64,000 bases of DNA, from assembly GCF_006402735.1 (NCBI RefSeq), contig NZ_CP017174.1, positions 1,243,001 through 1,307,000 on the forward strand, in the 5' to 3' direction. This DNA comes from Myxococcus xanthus (GTDB taxonomy: Bacteria > Myxococcota > Myxococcia > Myxococcales > Myxococcaceae). This document shows, one piece after another, positions 1 to 9,282 of this stretch (the first letter of the stretch is position 1; each line of letters opens with the position of its first letter). Position numbers and translations under genes: made by a program. The notes under the pieces were generated by a model. The model was not told the DNA's origin. It ran no database searches and was given only the letters and a program-made list of their open reading frames with translations.

Positions 1-1188
1 AGCAAGCTGTGGATCATCCGCATCACCAAGAGCCGCAACAAGGCGCTGGCCCCGCCCGGCCGTGAGCTGGACTGGGGTGTGTCCCGGGCCGCCGGCAACG
101 CGGGGGGCGACGCCGCTGTTCCGGGGCTCTCTCCCGAAGACTTCGAGGAGTACCTGGACGCGCCGGTGGGGGAGAACTCCTTCTTCGCGGAGTCGGGACA
201 GGGCTCTCGCGACCTCGTCATGGAGTGGCGGGTGTTCCGCTCCATCTCCCCCAAGTTGATGAAGGAGGAGAACGCGCCCAAGCCGGTGAAGGTGGCGATG
301 GCGCCCAACGCGCAGGGGGGCGCGGCGGCCACGGACTTCGAATGCGGCCTGCCGATTCTGGGCCTGGGCAAGCAGGTGAAGCCGGGCGCGGTGCTGCTGC
401 TGGGGGAGATGCACGGCACGCAGGAAGTGCCGCGCTTCATCGCGCAGGCGTCCTGCCAGGCGGCGGTGGCCGGTACGCCGGTGACGGTGGGACTGGAGCT
501 GCCGCTGGAGAGCCAGACGCGGGTGGACACCTTCCTGGACAGCGCGGGGACGGAAGATGACTGGCTGAAGCTGATGGAGGCGCCCTTCTGGCGCAGCCCG
601 TATCCGGATGGCCGCAGCAGCGAGGCGGTGGCGAACATGTTGGAGCAGCTGCGTCAGCTGCGCTCGCGCGGACTGGACGTGGACATCTTCGTCTTCGACC
701 ACCCGAAGGCCCAGGGGCAGGCGCGCGAGGACGCGATGGCGGCCACGGTCCGGCACCAGGTGGAGTCGGGCCCGGGGCGCTTCCACGTCATCCTGTCGGG
801 CAACATCCACTCGCGCACGAAGAAGGGCCTGCCGTGGGACAAGTCGTTCAAGCCCATGGGGCTGCTGCTGAAGGACGAACTCGACAGCGTGGTGGCGCTG
901 GACATGGCGTACAACAGCGGGTCGGCGTGGATTTGCGCGGTGGACAGCAAGGGCGTGAAGGACCGGCTGGCCTGCGGCATCCGCGAGGCGAAGGGCCGGG
1001 ACAACGGCGACCGCTTCTTCCTGCACACGTGGGGGGGCACCAATGGCGACGGCTACCACGGTGTCTTCTACGTGGGGCCGGTGAGCGCGTCGGCGCCGGC
1101 GGCGCACAAGGGGCTGGGACGTCCGGGTGGGGGAGACAACTCGGGTGTTCCGACGGAAGACCGGACTCCGACGCTCGCGTTCCACTGA
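1..1188 (+). CDS. ChaN/EreA-like 'GEMHG' protein, copy A (5' end outside window)
   Basis: The reading frame is open from base 1, so the true start lies upstream; the first internal GTG (79) is not the start because residues before it (KLWIIRITKS...) match copy B at 2718-4250. The conserved core carries GEMHGTQEVPRF, GLELPLE, FVFDHP and GNIHSRT. This pattern of Glu/His motifs resembles the metal- or haem-binding Tiki/ChaN and erythromycin-esterase superfamily. Copy B begins with a lipoprotein signal, so this copy probably does too. From about GENSFF to HKGLGRP the two copies are nearly identical, while the linker before that and the last ~20 residues differ. Substrate and role are unknown. The family call is motif-level only and could be wrong; that this is a real gene is certain from the paralogue. 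Confidence 0.75.
   Translation, partial: SKLWIIRITKSRNKALAPPGRELDWGVSRAAGNAGGDAAVPGLSPEDFEEYLDAPVGENSFFAESGQGSRDLVMEWRVFRSISPKLMKEENAPKPVKVAMAPNAQGGAAATDFECGLPILGLGKQVKPGAVLLLGEMHGTQEVPRFIAQASCQAAVAGTPVTVGLELPLESQTRVDTFLDSAGTEDDWLKLMEAPFWRSPYPDGRSSEAVANMLEQLRQLRSRGLDVDIFVFDHPKAQGQAREDAMAATVRHQVESGPGRFHVILSGNIHSRTKKGLPWDKSFKPMGLLLKDELDSVVALDMAYNSGSAWICAVDSKGVKDRLACGIREAKGRDNGDRFFLHTWGGTNGDGYHGVFYVGPVSASAPAAHKGLGRPGGGDNSGVPTEDRTPTLAFH
4..1142 (+). repeat. Long direct repeat, copy 1 (paralogous gene pair)
   Basis: DNA from 4 aligns with 3021-4202 in direct orientation. Most of it is nearly identical, with mostly third-position changes. The more divergent patch is the linker around 70-165 in this copy. 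The two copies enclose hutF, so this is an intrachromosomal duplication that could recombine. Confidence 0.85.
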
Positions 1189-1255
1189 CGTCTGGCATCT
1201 CACGGGGCGCGTTGCGGCTGCTGCGCGCCCCGTGGCGCTGGCGTAAGTTGCCGGC

Positions 1256-2644
1256 GTGAGCGACATCACCGTCTATCAGCCGGAGCTCCTCTACACGGGC
1301 GGCCGGTTCCACGAAGGGCGCGGCCTCGCGGTGAGCGCCGACGGCCGCATCCTGGCCCCGGAATCCGTACCCGCGGGCGCGCGCACCGTCGCGCTGCCGG
1401 GAAGGGCCTTGTTGCCGGGGCTCGTCAACGGACACTCCCACGCGTTCCAGCGGCTCATCCGCGGGCGTACGGAGTACGTGGCATCGGGCCGGGAGGCGGA
1501 CGACTTCTGGAGCTGGCGCGAGGCGATGTACCGCGCCGCCGAGTCGCTGAGTCCCGAGGACCTCTACGTCGCATCGCGGCAGGCCTTCGTGGAGATGGCG
1601 CTCGCGGGCATCACCACCGTGGGGGAGTTCCACTACGTCCATCACCAGGCCGACGGGACGCCGTACGCGGACCGCAACACGTTGGCGCACGCGGTGATTC
1701 GCGCCGCGCGGGACGTGGGGCTGCGCATCTGTCTGCTGCGCGTGGGGTACGCCCGTGCGGGCTTCGGCGTGGCGGCGAATCCGCGGCAGCGCCGCTTCAT
1801 CGACCCGGACGTGGAGACGTTCCTGGGGTCGGCGGAGGCGCTGGCCCGGGAGATGTGCTCCGACGCGGCGGTCAGCGTGGGGCTCGCGCCGCACAGCGTG
1901 CGCGCGGTGACTCGGGAGTGGCTGGCGGCGCTCGCGGGTTCGTCCGTGCGGAGCCTGCCTGTCCACATGCACGTGGCGGAGCAGCCGAAGGAAATCGCGG
2001 CGTGTCTGGCGGAGCATGGCCGCAGGCCGGTGGAGTTGCTGGCGGACCTGGGCCTGCTGGGGCCCGGCTTCACGGCGGTTCATGGGGTGCACCTGACGGA
2101 CGACGAGGTGTCGCTGCTGGGCCGGGCCGAGGCCACGGTGTGCGCGTGTCCTTCCACGGAGCGGAACCTGGGCGACGGCATCGTTCCCGCGGATGCGCTG
2201 GTGAAGGCGGGCGCGCGCATCAGCCTGGGCTCGGACAGCCAGGCCACGGTGGACCTGCTGGATGAGGCGCGACAACTGGAAGGGCACCTGCGGCTAGCTC
2301 GGCTGCGGCGCGCCGTGCTGGACCCGGGCGGGGGCGCCATGGATGGGCTGGCGGCGCGGCTGCTGGACATGGCCACCGTGGACGGCGCGCGGAGCCTGGG
2401 GCTCGTCACTGGCGCCCTGGAGGCGGGCGCGCCCGCGGACTTCTTCACGGTGGACCTGCACCATCCGTCGCTCGTGGGCGCCTTGCCCGCATCGCTGTTG
2501 CCCGCCATCGTGTTGGGCGCGGAGAAGGCGGCGGTGCGCGATGTGGTGGTGGGCGGACGCGAGGTCGTCCGTGAAGGCCGGCATGCGCTCGCGGAGGAGA
2601 GTGGCCGCGCGTTCCAGGTGTTGTCTCGCGCGCTGTACGCCTGA
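1256..2644 (+). CDS. hutF: Formimidoylglutamate deiminase HutF (amidohydrolase family)
   Basis: Predicted to hydrolyse N-formimino-L-glutamate to N-formyl-L-glutamate and ammonia in the five-step histidine degradation route, in the cytosol. The 462-residue protein is a typical metal-dependent amidohydrolase. It has a short N-terminal beta part, then LPGLVNGHSHAFQR (metal-binding HxH with the HAFQR that is typical of HutF), DDFWSWR, HMHVAEQ (third His), a late HGVHLT His and LGSDSQ (catalytic Asp). The start is GTG with only a weak ribosome site. It sits between two copies of a duplicated gene, and no other hut gene is in the window. A guanine- or chlorohydrolase-like deaminase is the alternative, but DDFWSWR and HAFQR favour HutF. 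Confidence 0.85.
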   Translation: MSDITVYQPELLYTGGRFHEGRGLAVSADGRILAPESVPAGARTVALPGRALLPGLVNGHSHAFQRLIRGRTEYVASGREADDFWSWREAMYRAAESLSPEDLYVASRQAFVEMALAGITTVGEFHYVHHQADGTPYADRNTLAHAVIRAARDVGLRICLLRVGYARAGFGVAANPRQRRFIDPDVETFLGSAEALAREMCSDAAVSVGLAPHSVRAVTREWLAALAGSSVRSLPVHMHVAEQPKEIAACLAEHGRRPVELLADLGLLGPGFTAVHGVHLTDDEVSLLGRAEATVCACPSTERNLGDGIVPADALVKAGARISLGSDSQATVDLLDEARQLEGHLRLARLRRAVLDPGGGAMDGLAARLLDMATVDGARSLGLVTGALEAGAPADFFTVDLHHPSLVGALPASLLPAIVLGAEKAAVRDVVVGGREVVREGRHALAEESGRAFQVLSRALYA

Positions 2645-2717
2645 GCGGCAGTCCTCCTCCGATATGGCATTGGGGCGCGGCGCGTTCACCCCCGGGAGTT
2701 CATTCCCGGAGGGGCCG

Positions 2718-4250
2718 ATGCGCGCGAAGTGGTTCGCGGTGGTGACGTTGATGTGCTTCCAGGTGGGCTGCGCGGCCCGGCAGGGAAGCACCTACAGTGA
2801 CTTGTTCATCCCGGATGGCGAGGCCATCTACGAGCGGCCCCTGGAAGAAGTCTGGCCCGAGGTGCGGCAGTTCTTCACGGAGAACAAGCTGCCCTTCAAG
2901 GAGGACAAGGGGAGCCTGGTGCTGGAGACGGACTGGCGCCAGGAGTTCGGCGGTTCGAAGATTTCGAGCTTCTGGCACCGGTACATGGTGCTGGGAAAGC
3001 GCGAGACGCCGACGAAGGGCAAGCTGTGGATCATCCGCATCACCAAGAGCTCCAGCACCGCGTTGAGTCCTCCGGGCCGTGAGGTGGATTGGGGATCCAG
3101 CCGTGTCGTGGGAGGACGGCTGGGTCACGGGGACCGCGTCGTAGACGTCAACGCGGGCTCAGGTGCTGTCTCCTCCGACCCTATCCTCAGTGTCGAGGAC
3201 TGGGAGGACCGCCTCGCTGCGCCCCAGGGAGAGAACTCCTTCTTTGCGGGCTCGGGGCAGGGGTCGCGGGACCTGGTCATGGAGTGGCGGGTGTTCCGCG
3301 CCATCTCTCCCAAGCTGATGAAGGAAGAGAACGCGCCCAAGCCGGTGCAGGTGGCGCAGGCGCCCAACGCCACGGGCGATGCGGACGCAATGGCCTTTGA
3401 ATGTGGCCTGCCCATCTTGGGGTTGGGCAAGCAGGTAAAGCCGGGTGGGGCGCTGCTGCTGGGGGAGATGCACGGTACACAGGAGGTGCCGCGTTTCGTG
3501 GCGCAGGCGTCGTGCCAGGCGGCGGTGGCCGGTATGCCGGTGACGGTGGGGCTGGAGCTGCCGCTGGAGAGCCAGGCGCGCGTGGAGGCGTTCCTGGAGA
3601 GCGCGGGGGCGGAGGCTGACTGGCTGAAGCTGATGGAGGCGCCGTTCTGGCGCAGCCCGTACCCGGACGGCCGCAGCAGCGAGGCGGTGGCGAACATGCT
3701 GGAGCAACTGCGCCAGCTGCGCTCGCGCGGGCTGGACGTGGATGTGTTCGTCTTCGACCACCCGACGATGCAGGGGCAGGCGAGGGAGAATGCGATGGCG
3801 GCGACGGTTCGGCACCAGGTGGAGTCGGGCCCGGGGCGCTTCCACATCGTCCTGTCCGGCAACATCCACACGCGCACGAAGAAGGGGCTGCCGTGGGACA
3901 AATCCTTCAAGCCGATGGGACTGTTGCTGAAGGACGAACTCGACAGCGTGGTGGCGCTGGACATGGCCTACGCCAGTGGCTCGGCGTGGATTTGCGCGGT
4001 GGACCGCAAGGGCGCGAAGGACCGGCTGGATTGCGGCGTGCGTGACGCGAAGGGGCGGGACAACGGAGACCGCTTCTTCGTGCACACGTGGGGCGGAACG
4101 AACGATGACGGCTACCACGGTGTCTTCTACGTGGGTGCGGTGAACGCGGCGGCGCCCGCGGTGCACAAGGGCCTGGGACGGCCTGGGGCGGGGGATAACT
4201 CGCTGTCTCCGCTGGAGGAGGCCGAGCCCCAGGTGGCGTCCGTTCGCTGA
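2718..4250 (+). CDS. ChaN/EreA-like 'GEMHG' lipoprotein, copy B
   Basis: This is the complete copy of the duplicated gene, 510 residues. ATG at 2718 follows a GGAGGGG site by about 6 nt. The N-terminus MRAKWFAVVTLMCFQVGC is a lipoprotein signal with Cys18, so the mature protein should be membrane-anchored in the envelope. Residues ~20-125 form a unique N-terminal domain (YERPLEEVWPEVRQF..., KLWIIRITK). The C-terminal domain (~150-480) carries GEMHGTQEVP, GLELPLE, DHP and GNIHTRT, as in ChaN/Tiki/EreA-type folds. Conserved Glu and His suggest metal or haem binding or hydrolysis; the function is not known. It is 73 bp downstream of hutF on the same strand, but there is no evident link to histidine breakdown. 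Confidence 0.8.
   Translation: MRAKWFAVVTLMCFQVGCAARQGSTYSDLFIPDGEAIYERPLEEVWPEVRQFFTENKLPFKEDKGSLVLETDWRQEFGGSKISSFWHRYMVLGKRETPTKGKLWIIRITKSSSTALSPPGREVDWGSSRVVGGRLGHGDRVVDVNAGSGAVSSDPILSVEDWEDRLAAPQGENSFFAGSGQGSRDLVMEWRVFRAISPKLMKEENAPKPVQVAQAPNATGDADAMAFECGLPILGLGKQVKPGGALLLGEMHGTQEVPRFVAQASCQAAVAGMPVTVGLELPLESQARVEAFLESAGAEADWLKLMEAPFWRSPYPDGRSSEAVANMLEQLRQLRSRGLDVDVFVFDHPTMQGQARENAMAATVRHQVESGPGRFHIVLSGNIHTRTKKGLPWDKSFKPMGLLLKDELDSVVALDMAYASGSAWICAVDRKGAKDRLDCGVRDAKGRDNGDRFFVHTWGGTNDDGYHGVFYVGAVNAAAPAVHKGLGRPGAGDNSLSPLEEAEPQVASVR
3021..4202 (+). repeat. Long direct repeat, copy 2
   Basis: Partner of 4-1142. The match begins within KLWIIRITK and ends near the C-terminal GLGRP. The internal region coding for the linker (about 3085-3215) differs in length and sequence between copies, which indicates selection on the core rather than a very recent exact duplication. 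Confidence 0.85.
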
Positions 4251-4324
4251 GTCGACATGGGGGAGGGAAGGGCCTTCCGGGGGCTGGCGTGCCGTGGCAT
4301 GACCCGTCCCCGGAGGTCTTACCC

Positions 4325-5467
4325 ATGAGTGACACGCTGCCCGCGCTGCGGGCCAACCTGACGGAGTTGGTGGCGATGGACACCACGTCCTTCCGTCCCA
4401 ACGCTCCGCTCATCGACTATGCGCAGGCGCGCCTGGAGGCCGCGGGCTTCAGCGCGGAGCGCCAGAAGTTCCTGGACGACGCGGGCGTGGAGAAGGTGAA
4501 CCTCGTCGCGGTGAAGGGCGGTTCCGGCTCCGGCCGCGCCGCGCTGGCCCTGGTGGGGCACTCCGACTGCGTGCCGTATGACGCGGCCTGGACGGACGCG
4601 CTGCGGCTGACGGAGAAGGACGGGCGGCTCTACGCGCGCGGCGCGTGTGACACCAAGGGCTTCATCGCCTGCGCGCTGCACGCGGCGCTGAACGCCGAGC
4701 AGTTGAAGGCCCCGCTGATGGTGGTCCTCACCGCGGACGAGGAAGTCGGTCTGACGGGCGCGAAGAAGCTGGTGGAGGCGGGACTGGGCCGCGCGCGGCA
4801 CGCGATTGTCGGCGAGCCCACGCGCCTCATTCCGGTGCGCGCCAACAAGGGCTACTGCCTGGCGGAGGTGGAGGTGCGGGGGAAGGAAGGGCACAGCGCG
4901 TACCCGGACTCGGGCGCGTCGGCCATCTTCCGCGCGGGCCGCTTCCTCCAGCGCCTGGAGCACCTGGCGCTGACGGTGCTGCGCGAGGACCTCGACGAGG
5001 GCTTCCAGCCGCCCTTCACCACCGTGAACGTGGGCGTCATCCAGGGCGGCAAGGCGAAGAACGTCATCCCCGGCGCCTGCCGCTTCGTCGTGGAGTGGCG
5101 GCCCATTCCCGGGCAGCCGCCGGAGCGTGTGTCGCAGTTGCTGGAGACCATCCGCCAGGAGTTGGTGCGGGATGAGCCCGCCTTCGAGGCGCAGATTCGC
5201 GTGGTGCGCACGGACCGGGGTGTGAATACGCGGGCGGACGCGGAGGTGGTGCGCTTCCTCGCGGAGGCCAGCGGCAACGCGCCGGAGACGGTGTCCTTCG
5301 GGACGGAGGCGCCGCAGATGACGGAGCTGGGCGCGGAGGCGGTGGTGTTCGGCCCCGGCGACATCCGCGTGGCGCACCAGACGGGCGAATACGTGCCCGT
5401 GGAAGACCTGGTGCGCTGCGAGGCCGTCCTGGCTCGCGCCGTGGCCCACTTCTGCGGCGGGCGCTGA
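4325..5467 (+). CDS. argE: Acetylornithine deacetylase-type M20 metallopeptidase
   Basis: Predicted zinc-dependent deacylase that frees L-ornithine from N2-acetyl-L-ornithine in arginine synthesis. The protein is 380 residues, the usual ArgE/M20 size. Visible are the metal ligands and catalytic residues in GHSDCVP (His, Asp), YARGACDTKG (bridging Asp), LTADEEVGLTGA (Glu-Glu), GEPT, and the dimerisation-domain GKEGHSAYP. The late ligand is probably the His of RVAHQTGEYV. ATG at 4325 is preferred over one 36 nt upstream because GGAGG lies just before it. Other M20 amidohydrolases (succinyl-diaminopimelate desuccinylase, other N-acyl amino acid hydrolases) cannot be excluded by eye. It converges on mfd with a hairpin between the two. 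Confidence 0.75.
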   Translation: MSDTLPALRANLTELVAMDTTSFRPNAPLIDYAQARLEAAGFSAERQKFLDDAGVEKVNLVAVKGGSGSGRAALALVGHSDCVPYDAAWTDALRLTEKDGRLYARGACDTKGFIACALHAALNAEQLKAPLMVVLTADEEVGLTGAKKLVEAGLGRARHAIVGEPTRLIPVRANKGYCLAEVEVRGKEGHSAYPDSGASAIFRAGRFLQRLEHLALTVLREDLDEGFQPPFTTVNVGVIQGGKAKNVIPGACRFVVEWRPIPGQPPERVSQLLETIRQELVRDEPAFEAQIRVVRTDRGVNTRADAEVVRFLAEASGNAPETVSFGTEAPQMTELGAEAVVFGPGDIRVAHQTGEYVPVEDLVRCEAVLARAVAHFCGGR

Positions 5468-5513
5468 GCCTGAGTGACTGCGCTTGGGCGGAAGCACACG
5501 CCTCAGCGCACGG

Positions 5514-5539
5514 CCTCGGCGGCGGAACGGCCGCCGAGG
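5514..5539. terminator. Hairpin between convergent argE and mfd
   Basis: A perfect 10-bp GC-rich stem (CCTCGGCGGC / GCCGCCGAGG) encloses a 6-nt loop. It lies 46 bp past the argE stop and 7 bp past the mfd stop. There is no T-run on either side, so it is a candidate bidirectional hairpin terminator of the U-less type rather than a textbook intrinsic terminator. Confidence 0.55.
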
Positions 5540-5546
5540 TCCGCGC

Positions 5547-8500
5547 CTACGCCTGCGGCAGTGCGCAGTGGCTCAAATCCCTCAGCACCTTCTTGGCCTC
5601 GGCGATGAGGTCATGGCCACTGGCGCCCTGTGGCGCGCGGGCGATGAGCTTCATGTCTGGCGTGAGGCGGTAGACGCCCTTGGAGCGCTGCACGAGCCCC
5701 GCCACCTTGGGGCCATCCAGCAGCGCGTCCGCGCCCAGCGTCACCACCAGCCGGGTGGTGCCCACCTCCAGCCCGCGCAGGCGCAGGTCGCGCATGTCGA
5801 TTTTCAGCAGCGTCAGCTCGGACAGGTGGTCCACCTCGTCCGGGGCTTCGCCGTACCGGTCCACCAGCTCGGCGCGCAAGTCAGTGACTTCGTCCGGGTG
5901 GCTGGCCTGGCTGAAGCGCTTGTAGAAGACGAGCCGCTGGTGGACGTCGCTCACGTAGTCGTCCGGGATGAGCGCCGGCATGGGCAGCGTGACGTCCGGC
6001 TCGATCTGCACCTTGGGCGGCTGGCCCTGCATCTCCGCGACGGCTTCCTCCAGGAGCTGCGCGTACATGTCGAAGCCAATCTCGGCGATGGCGCCCGATT
6101 GCTTGTCGCCCAGCAGGTTGCCCGCGCCGCGAATCTCCAGGTCATGACTGGCGATGGAGAAGCCCGCGCCCAGCTCGGTGAAGTTCTGGAGCACCTCCAG
6201 GCGCCGCTGCGCGTCCTTCGTCACCGCGCGCCGCGACGGCACCAGCAGGTACGCATACGCGCGCTCCTTGGACCGGCCCACGCGGCCACGGAGTTGGTAG
6301 AGCTGCGCCAGGCCGAACTGGTCCGCCCGGTTCACAATCATCGTGTTGGCGCTGGAGATGTCGATGCCACTCTCGATGATGCTGGTGCACAGCAGCACCT
6401 GGTACTTCTTCTCCGTGAAGGCGAGCATCACCTTCTCCAGCTGCCCTTCGCCCATCTGCCCGTGCGCCACGCCGATGCTGACCTGGGGAACCAGCGCGCG
6501 CAGCTGCGTCTCGATGGAGGGCAGCGACTCCACGCGGTTGTGGACGAAGAACACCTGTCCGCCGCGCGCCACCTCGCGCTCAATCGCCTCCTTCACCACC
6601 GTATCCTCGTACTTCATCACGAAGGTGCGGATGGCCCGGCGGTCCTGCGGCGGCGTGGCGATGATGCTCATGTCGCGCACGCCCGACATGCTCATGTGCA
6701 GCGTGCGGGGAATGGGCGTGGCCGTCAGCGTGAGCACGTCAATCTGGGAGCGCCACTTCTTCAGCGACTCCTTCTGCTTCACGCCGAAGCGCTGCTCCTC
6801 GTCGACAATCATCAGGCCCAGTTCCTTGAAGGCCACCTCGCCGCCCAGCAGCTTGTGCGTGCCGATGAGGATGTCGACCTTGCCCTCCTTGGCGCGCTTG
6901 AGGATTTCCCGCACCTCCGGTGCCTTCTTCATCCCGGAGATGACCTCCACCGTGACGGGGTAGTCCGCGAAGCGCCTCTTGAAGGAGAGGAAGTGCTGCT
7001 GCGCCAGCACGGTGGTGGGCACCAGCACCGCCACCTGCTTGCGGTCCAGCGCGGCCTTGAAGGCGGCCCGCATGGCCACCTCCGTCTTGCCGTAGCCGAC
7101 GTCGCCGCAGACGAGCCGGTCCATGGGCTCCGGCTTCTGCATGTCCGCCAGCACGTCCTCAATCGCCTTGGCCTGGTCCGGCGTCTCCTCGAACTCGAAG
7201 TCCGCTTCGAACTGGGCGAAGTACCGGTCCGGCGCGCTGAAGGCATGGCCGGGGTGCGCCTTGCGCGCGGCGGCAATCTGGAGGAGCTCCGCCGCCATCT
7301 TGAGCAGCTGCTCCTTGACGCGCTTCTTCGTCTTCTCCCAGCTCGTGGTGCCCAGCTTGTCCAGCTGCACCTGCGTGGGGTCGCCGCCGGAGAACTTCTG
7401 GATGAGCCGCATGCGGCCCACCGGCAGGTAGATTTTGTCCCGGCCCGCGTACTCCAGGACGAGGAAGTCCCCGGGCACGCCGTTGACCTCCATCTTCGTC
7501 AGGCCCGCATAGCGGCCGATACCGAAGTCGGTATGGACGATGAGGTCGCCTTCCTTCAGGTCCCCGAAGCCGGAGCCGAACGCGTCCAGCTTCTTGCTGC
7601 GCTTGGGACGCCGGCGCGCGCGCACGCCGAAAATCTCCTCGTCCGCCAGCACCGCGAGCCCGCCCGGCCCATCCACGAAGCCGTGGCTCACCTCGCCCGT
7701 GAAGAGGTGCACGCGGATGGACGGCTCGTACAGCGTCACCGCGTCCTCCAGCGGCTCCGTGTGGACCTTCACCACCACGTTGCGGTCCATCAGCAGCCGC
7801 TTCAGCCGGTCTGCCTGGCTCAGCGTGCCGCACGCCACCACGCAGGCCACGCGCAGCTCGCGCCAGCGCTCCAGCCGCTCCACCAGCGGGGACAGCGCGC
7901 CCTCTTCACCGTGGTGCGCCAGGATGGCCTCACGCAGGTCCTGGGTGCCGCCGAAGCTGAAGTGCACCGGTAGGCGCTCTGTCTGCGCCAGCGACAGGCC
8001 ACCGCCTTCCAGCACGCGGAAGGACTGCATCCGCTGGTTCACGTCCTCACGGGAGAGGAAGTGCTCCAGCGGCGGACAGATGAGCTCCTGCCGTGCCTCG
8101 GCCGCGGTGTGCGAACGCTCCAGTTCCTCCCACAGCGTGTCCGCCGCGCGGTCCTGGCCCAGCGGGTCGTCCAGGTAGATGACGGGCGCCTCGGGGCTCC
8201 AGACGCGCAGGAAGTCGAACACCGTGGACAGCCCGCCCTCGAAGAAGCCGGGCAGCAGGCCCTCCATTCCGAAGCCGGGCAGGCCCTCGCGCAGGGCGTC
8301 CAGCTGCTCGCGCAGCTTGATGGTGGGCAGGTTGATGCGGTCAGCCACCGCGCGGGCGGCGGACTCGGCGCGCGGGCGCGTCTCGTCGGTGAGCAGGACC
8401 TCTCGCGCGGGGACCAGGTCCACTTCCTTCAGCGCGTCCACCGTGCGCTGGGATTGCGGGTCGAAGGCGCGAATGGACTCGATGGTGTCGCCGAAGAACT

Positions 8501-9113
8501 CCAGGCGGACGGGCTTGTCGTAGAGGGGGCTGAAGACATCCAGCAGGTCGCCGCGCACACTGAACGTGCCCACGTCCTCCACCAAGGGGCTGTTCTGGTA
8601 GCCCATGTGCACCAGCCGGCGCGCCAGCGAGTCGCGGTCGAAGTCCTGACCCACGGCCACCCGCGCGGCCAGCGCGCGCATCACCGACAGCGGCAGCACC
8701 TTGCGGTGCAGGGCGCGCACGGACAGCACCAGCGCGGGGAAGCGCGTTCCCTGGCCCAGGTGGAAGAGGGCGCCCAGCCGCTCCGTGACGGCGGCCGCGT
8801 CGGGAGACACCTCGTCGTAGGGCAGTACCTCGTCCGCGGGCAGCCGCAGCACGCGCGGCGCCAGCAGGCTGCCTTGGCCGCCCAGGAAGAAGGACAGGTC
8901 GGCGGCGAGCGCGTCGGCGGCTTCCTCGTCCACCGCCACGCAGACCAGCGGCGCTTTCAGCGCGCCATGCAGGCGGGCGAGCACATGCCCGCGCGCGGCC
9001 CCCTTGAGCCCCTGTGTCCGGACGCGCTGCCCCGCCCGAAGTCCGTCAACCACCTGGGCGAAGGGGTCACCCGCCGCGCCGCCGTCCTGCGTCTGTGTAA
9101 AGGGAGTGTCCAT
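5547..9113 (-). CDS. mfd: Transcription-repair coupling factor Mfd
   Basis: An ATP-dependent DNA translocase that pushes off RNA polymerase stalled at DNA damage and recruits UvrA. It has 1188 residues, slightly longer than E. coli Mfd. The N-terminal third is UvrB-homologous. The RNA-polymerase-interacting CarD/TRCF module (EGDLIVHTDFGIGRYAG) begins near residue 522. The helicase core follows with Walker A GDVGYGKTE (~670), the DEEQRFG box (~769), LTATPIPRT and QLRGRVGRS. The C-terminal TRCF domain contains the IEPDVTLPMPALIP segment. ATG at 9113 agrees with family length. It is transcribed away from the histidine kinase gene. The call is secure. Confidence 0.97.
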   Translation of the reverse strand: MDTPFTQTQDGGAAGDPFAQVVDGLRAGQRVRTQGLKGAARGHVLARLHGALKAPLVCVAVDEEAADALAADLSFFLGGQGSLLAPRVLRLPADEVLPYDEVSPDAAAVTERLGALFHLGQGTRFPALVLSVRALHRKVLPLSVMRALAARVAVGQDFDRDSLARRLVHMGYQNSPLVEDVGTFSVRGDLLDVFSPLYDKPVRLEFFGDTIESIRAFDPQSQRTVDALKEVDLVPAREVLLTDETRPRAESAARAVADRINLPTIKLREQLDALREGLPGFGMEGLLPGFFEGGLSTVFDFLRVWSPEAPVIYLDDPLGQDRAADTLWEELERSHTAAEARQELICPPLEHFLSREDVNQRMQSFRVLEGGGLSLAQTERLPVHFSFGGTQDLREAILAHHGEEGALSPLVERLERWRELRVACVVACGTLSQADRLKRLLMDRNVVVKVHTEPLEDAVTLYEPSIRVHLFTGEVSHGFVDGPGGLAVLADEEIFGVRARRRPKRSKKLDAFGSGFGDLKEGDLIVHTDFGIGRYAGLTKMEVNGVPGDFLVLEYAGRDKIYLPVGRMRLIQKFSGGDPTQVQLDKLGTTSWEKTKKRVKEQLLKMAAELLQIAAARKAHPGHAFSAPDRYFAQFEADFEFEETPDQAKAIEDVLADMQKPEPMDRLVCGDVGYGKTEVAMRAAFKAALDRKQVAVLVPTTVLAQQHFLSFKRRFADYPVTVEVISGMKKAPEVREILKRAKEGKVDILIGTHKLLGGEVAFKELGLMIVDEEQRFGVKQKESLKKWRSQIDVLTLTATPIPRTLHMSMSGVRDMSIIATPPQDRRAIRTFVMKYEDTVVKEAIEREVARGGQVFFVHNRVESLPSIETQLRALVPQVSIGVAHGQMGEGQLEKVMLAFTEKKYQVLLCTSIIESGIDISSANTMIVNRADQFGLAQLYQLRGRVGRSKERAYAYLLVPSRRAVTKDAQRRLEVLQNFTELGAGFSIASHDLEIRGAGNLLGDKQSGAIAEIGFDMYAQLLEEAVAEMQGQPPKVQIEPDVTLPMPALIPDDYVSDVHQRLVFYKRFSQASHPDEVTDLRAELVDRYGEAPDEVDHLSELTLLKIDMRDLRLRGLEVGTTRLVVTLGADALLDGPKVAGLVQRSKGVYRLTPDMKLIARAPQGASGHDLIAEAKKVLRDLSHCALPQA

Positions 9114-9282
9114 GAGTGGACCCTGAGGGCCCCGGGGTAATTAGGAGTCTCACCCTGTCAGGTCAACGACGGAGCGCTTCGGCTGTCGAGCGAAACAGGA
9201 GAAATCGGAAGCTCTGGTTAGCTCGGGCACTGTTCAGCCACCCCGGGGACCGGTTGGCCCCACCCCCTGCTGCGGGGTTAGG

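Noticed and set aside
5484..7973. Long open frame antisense to mfd (829 codons)
   Set aside because: It is the high-GC shadow of mfd. The translation is rich in His, Leu, Arg and Ala with no domain pattern.
9255..9271. Sigma-54-like TGG...TGC upstream of the histidine kinase
   Set aside because: The spacing between GG and GC is one base too long and it lies about 12 bp before the GTG start, too close for a promoter of that start.
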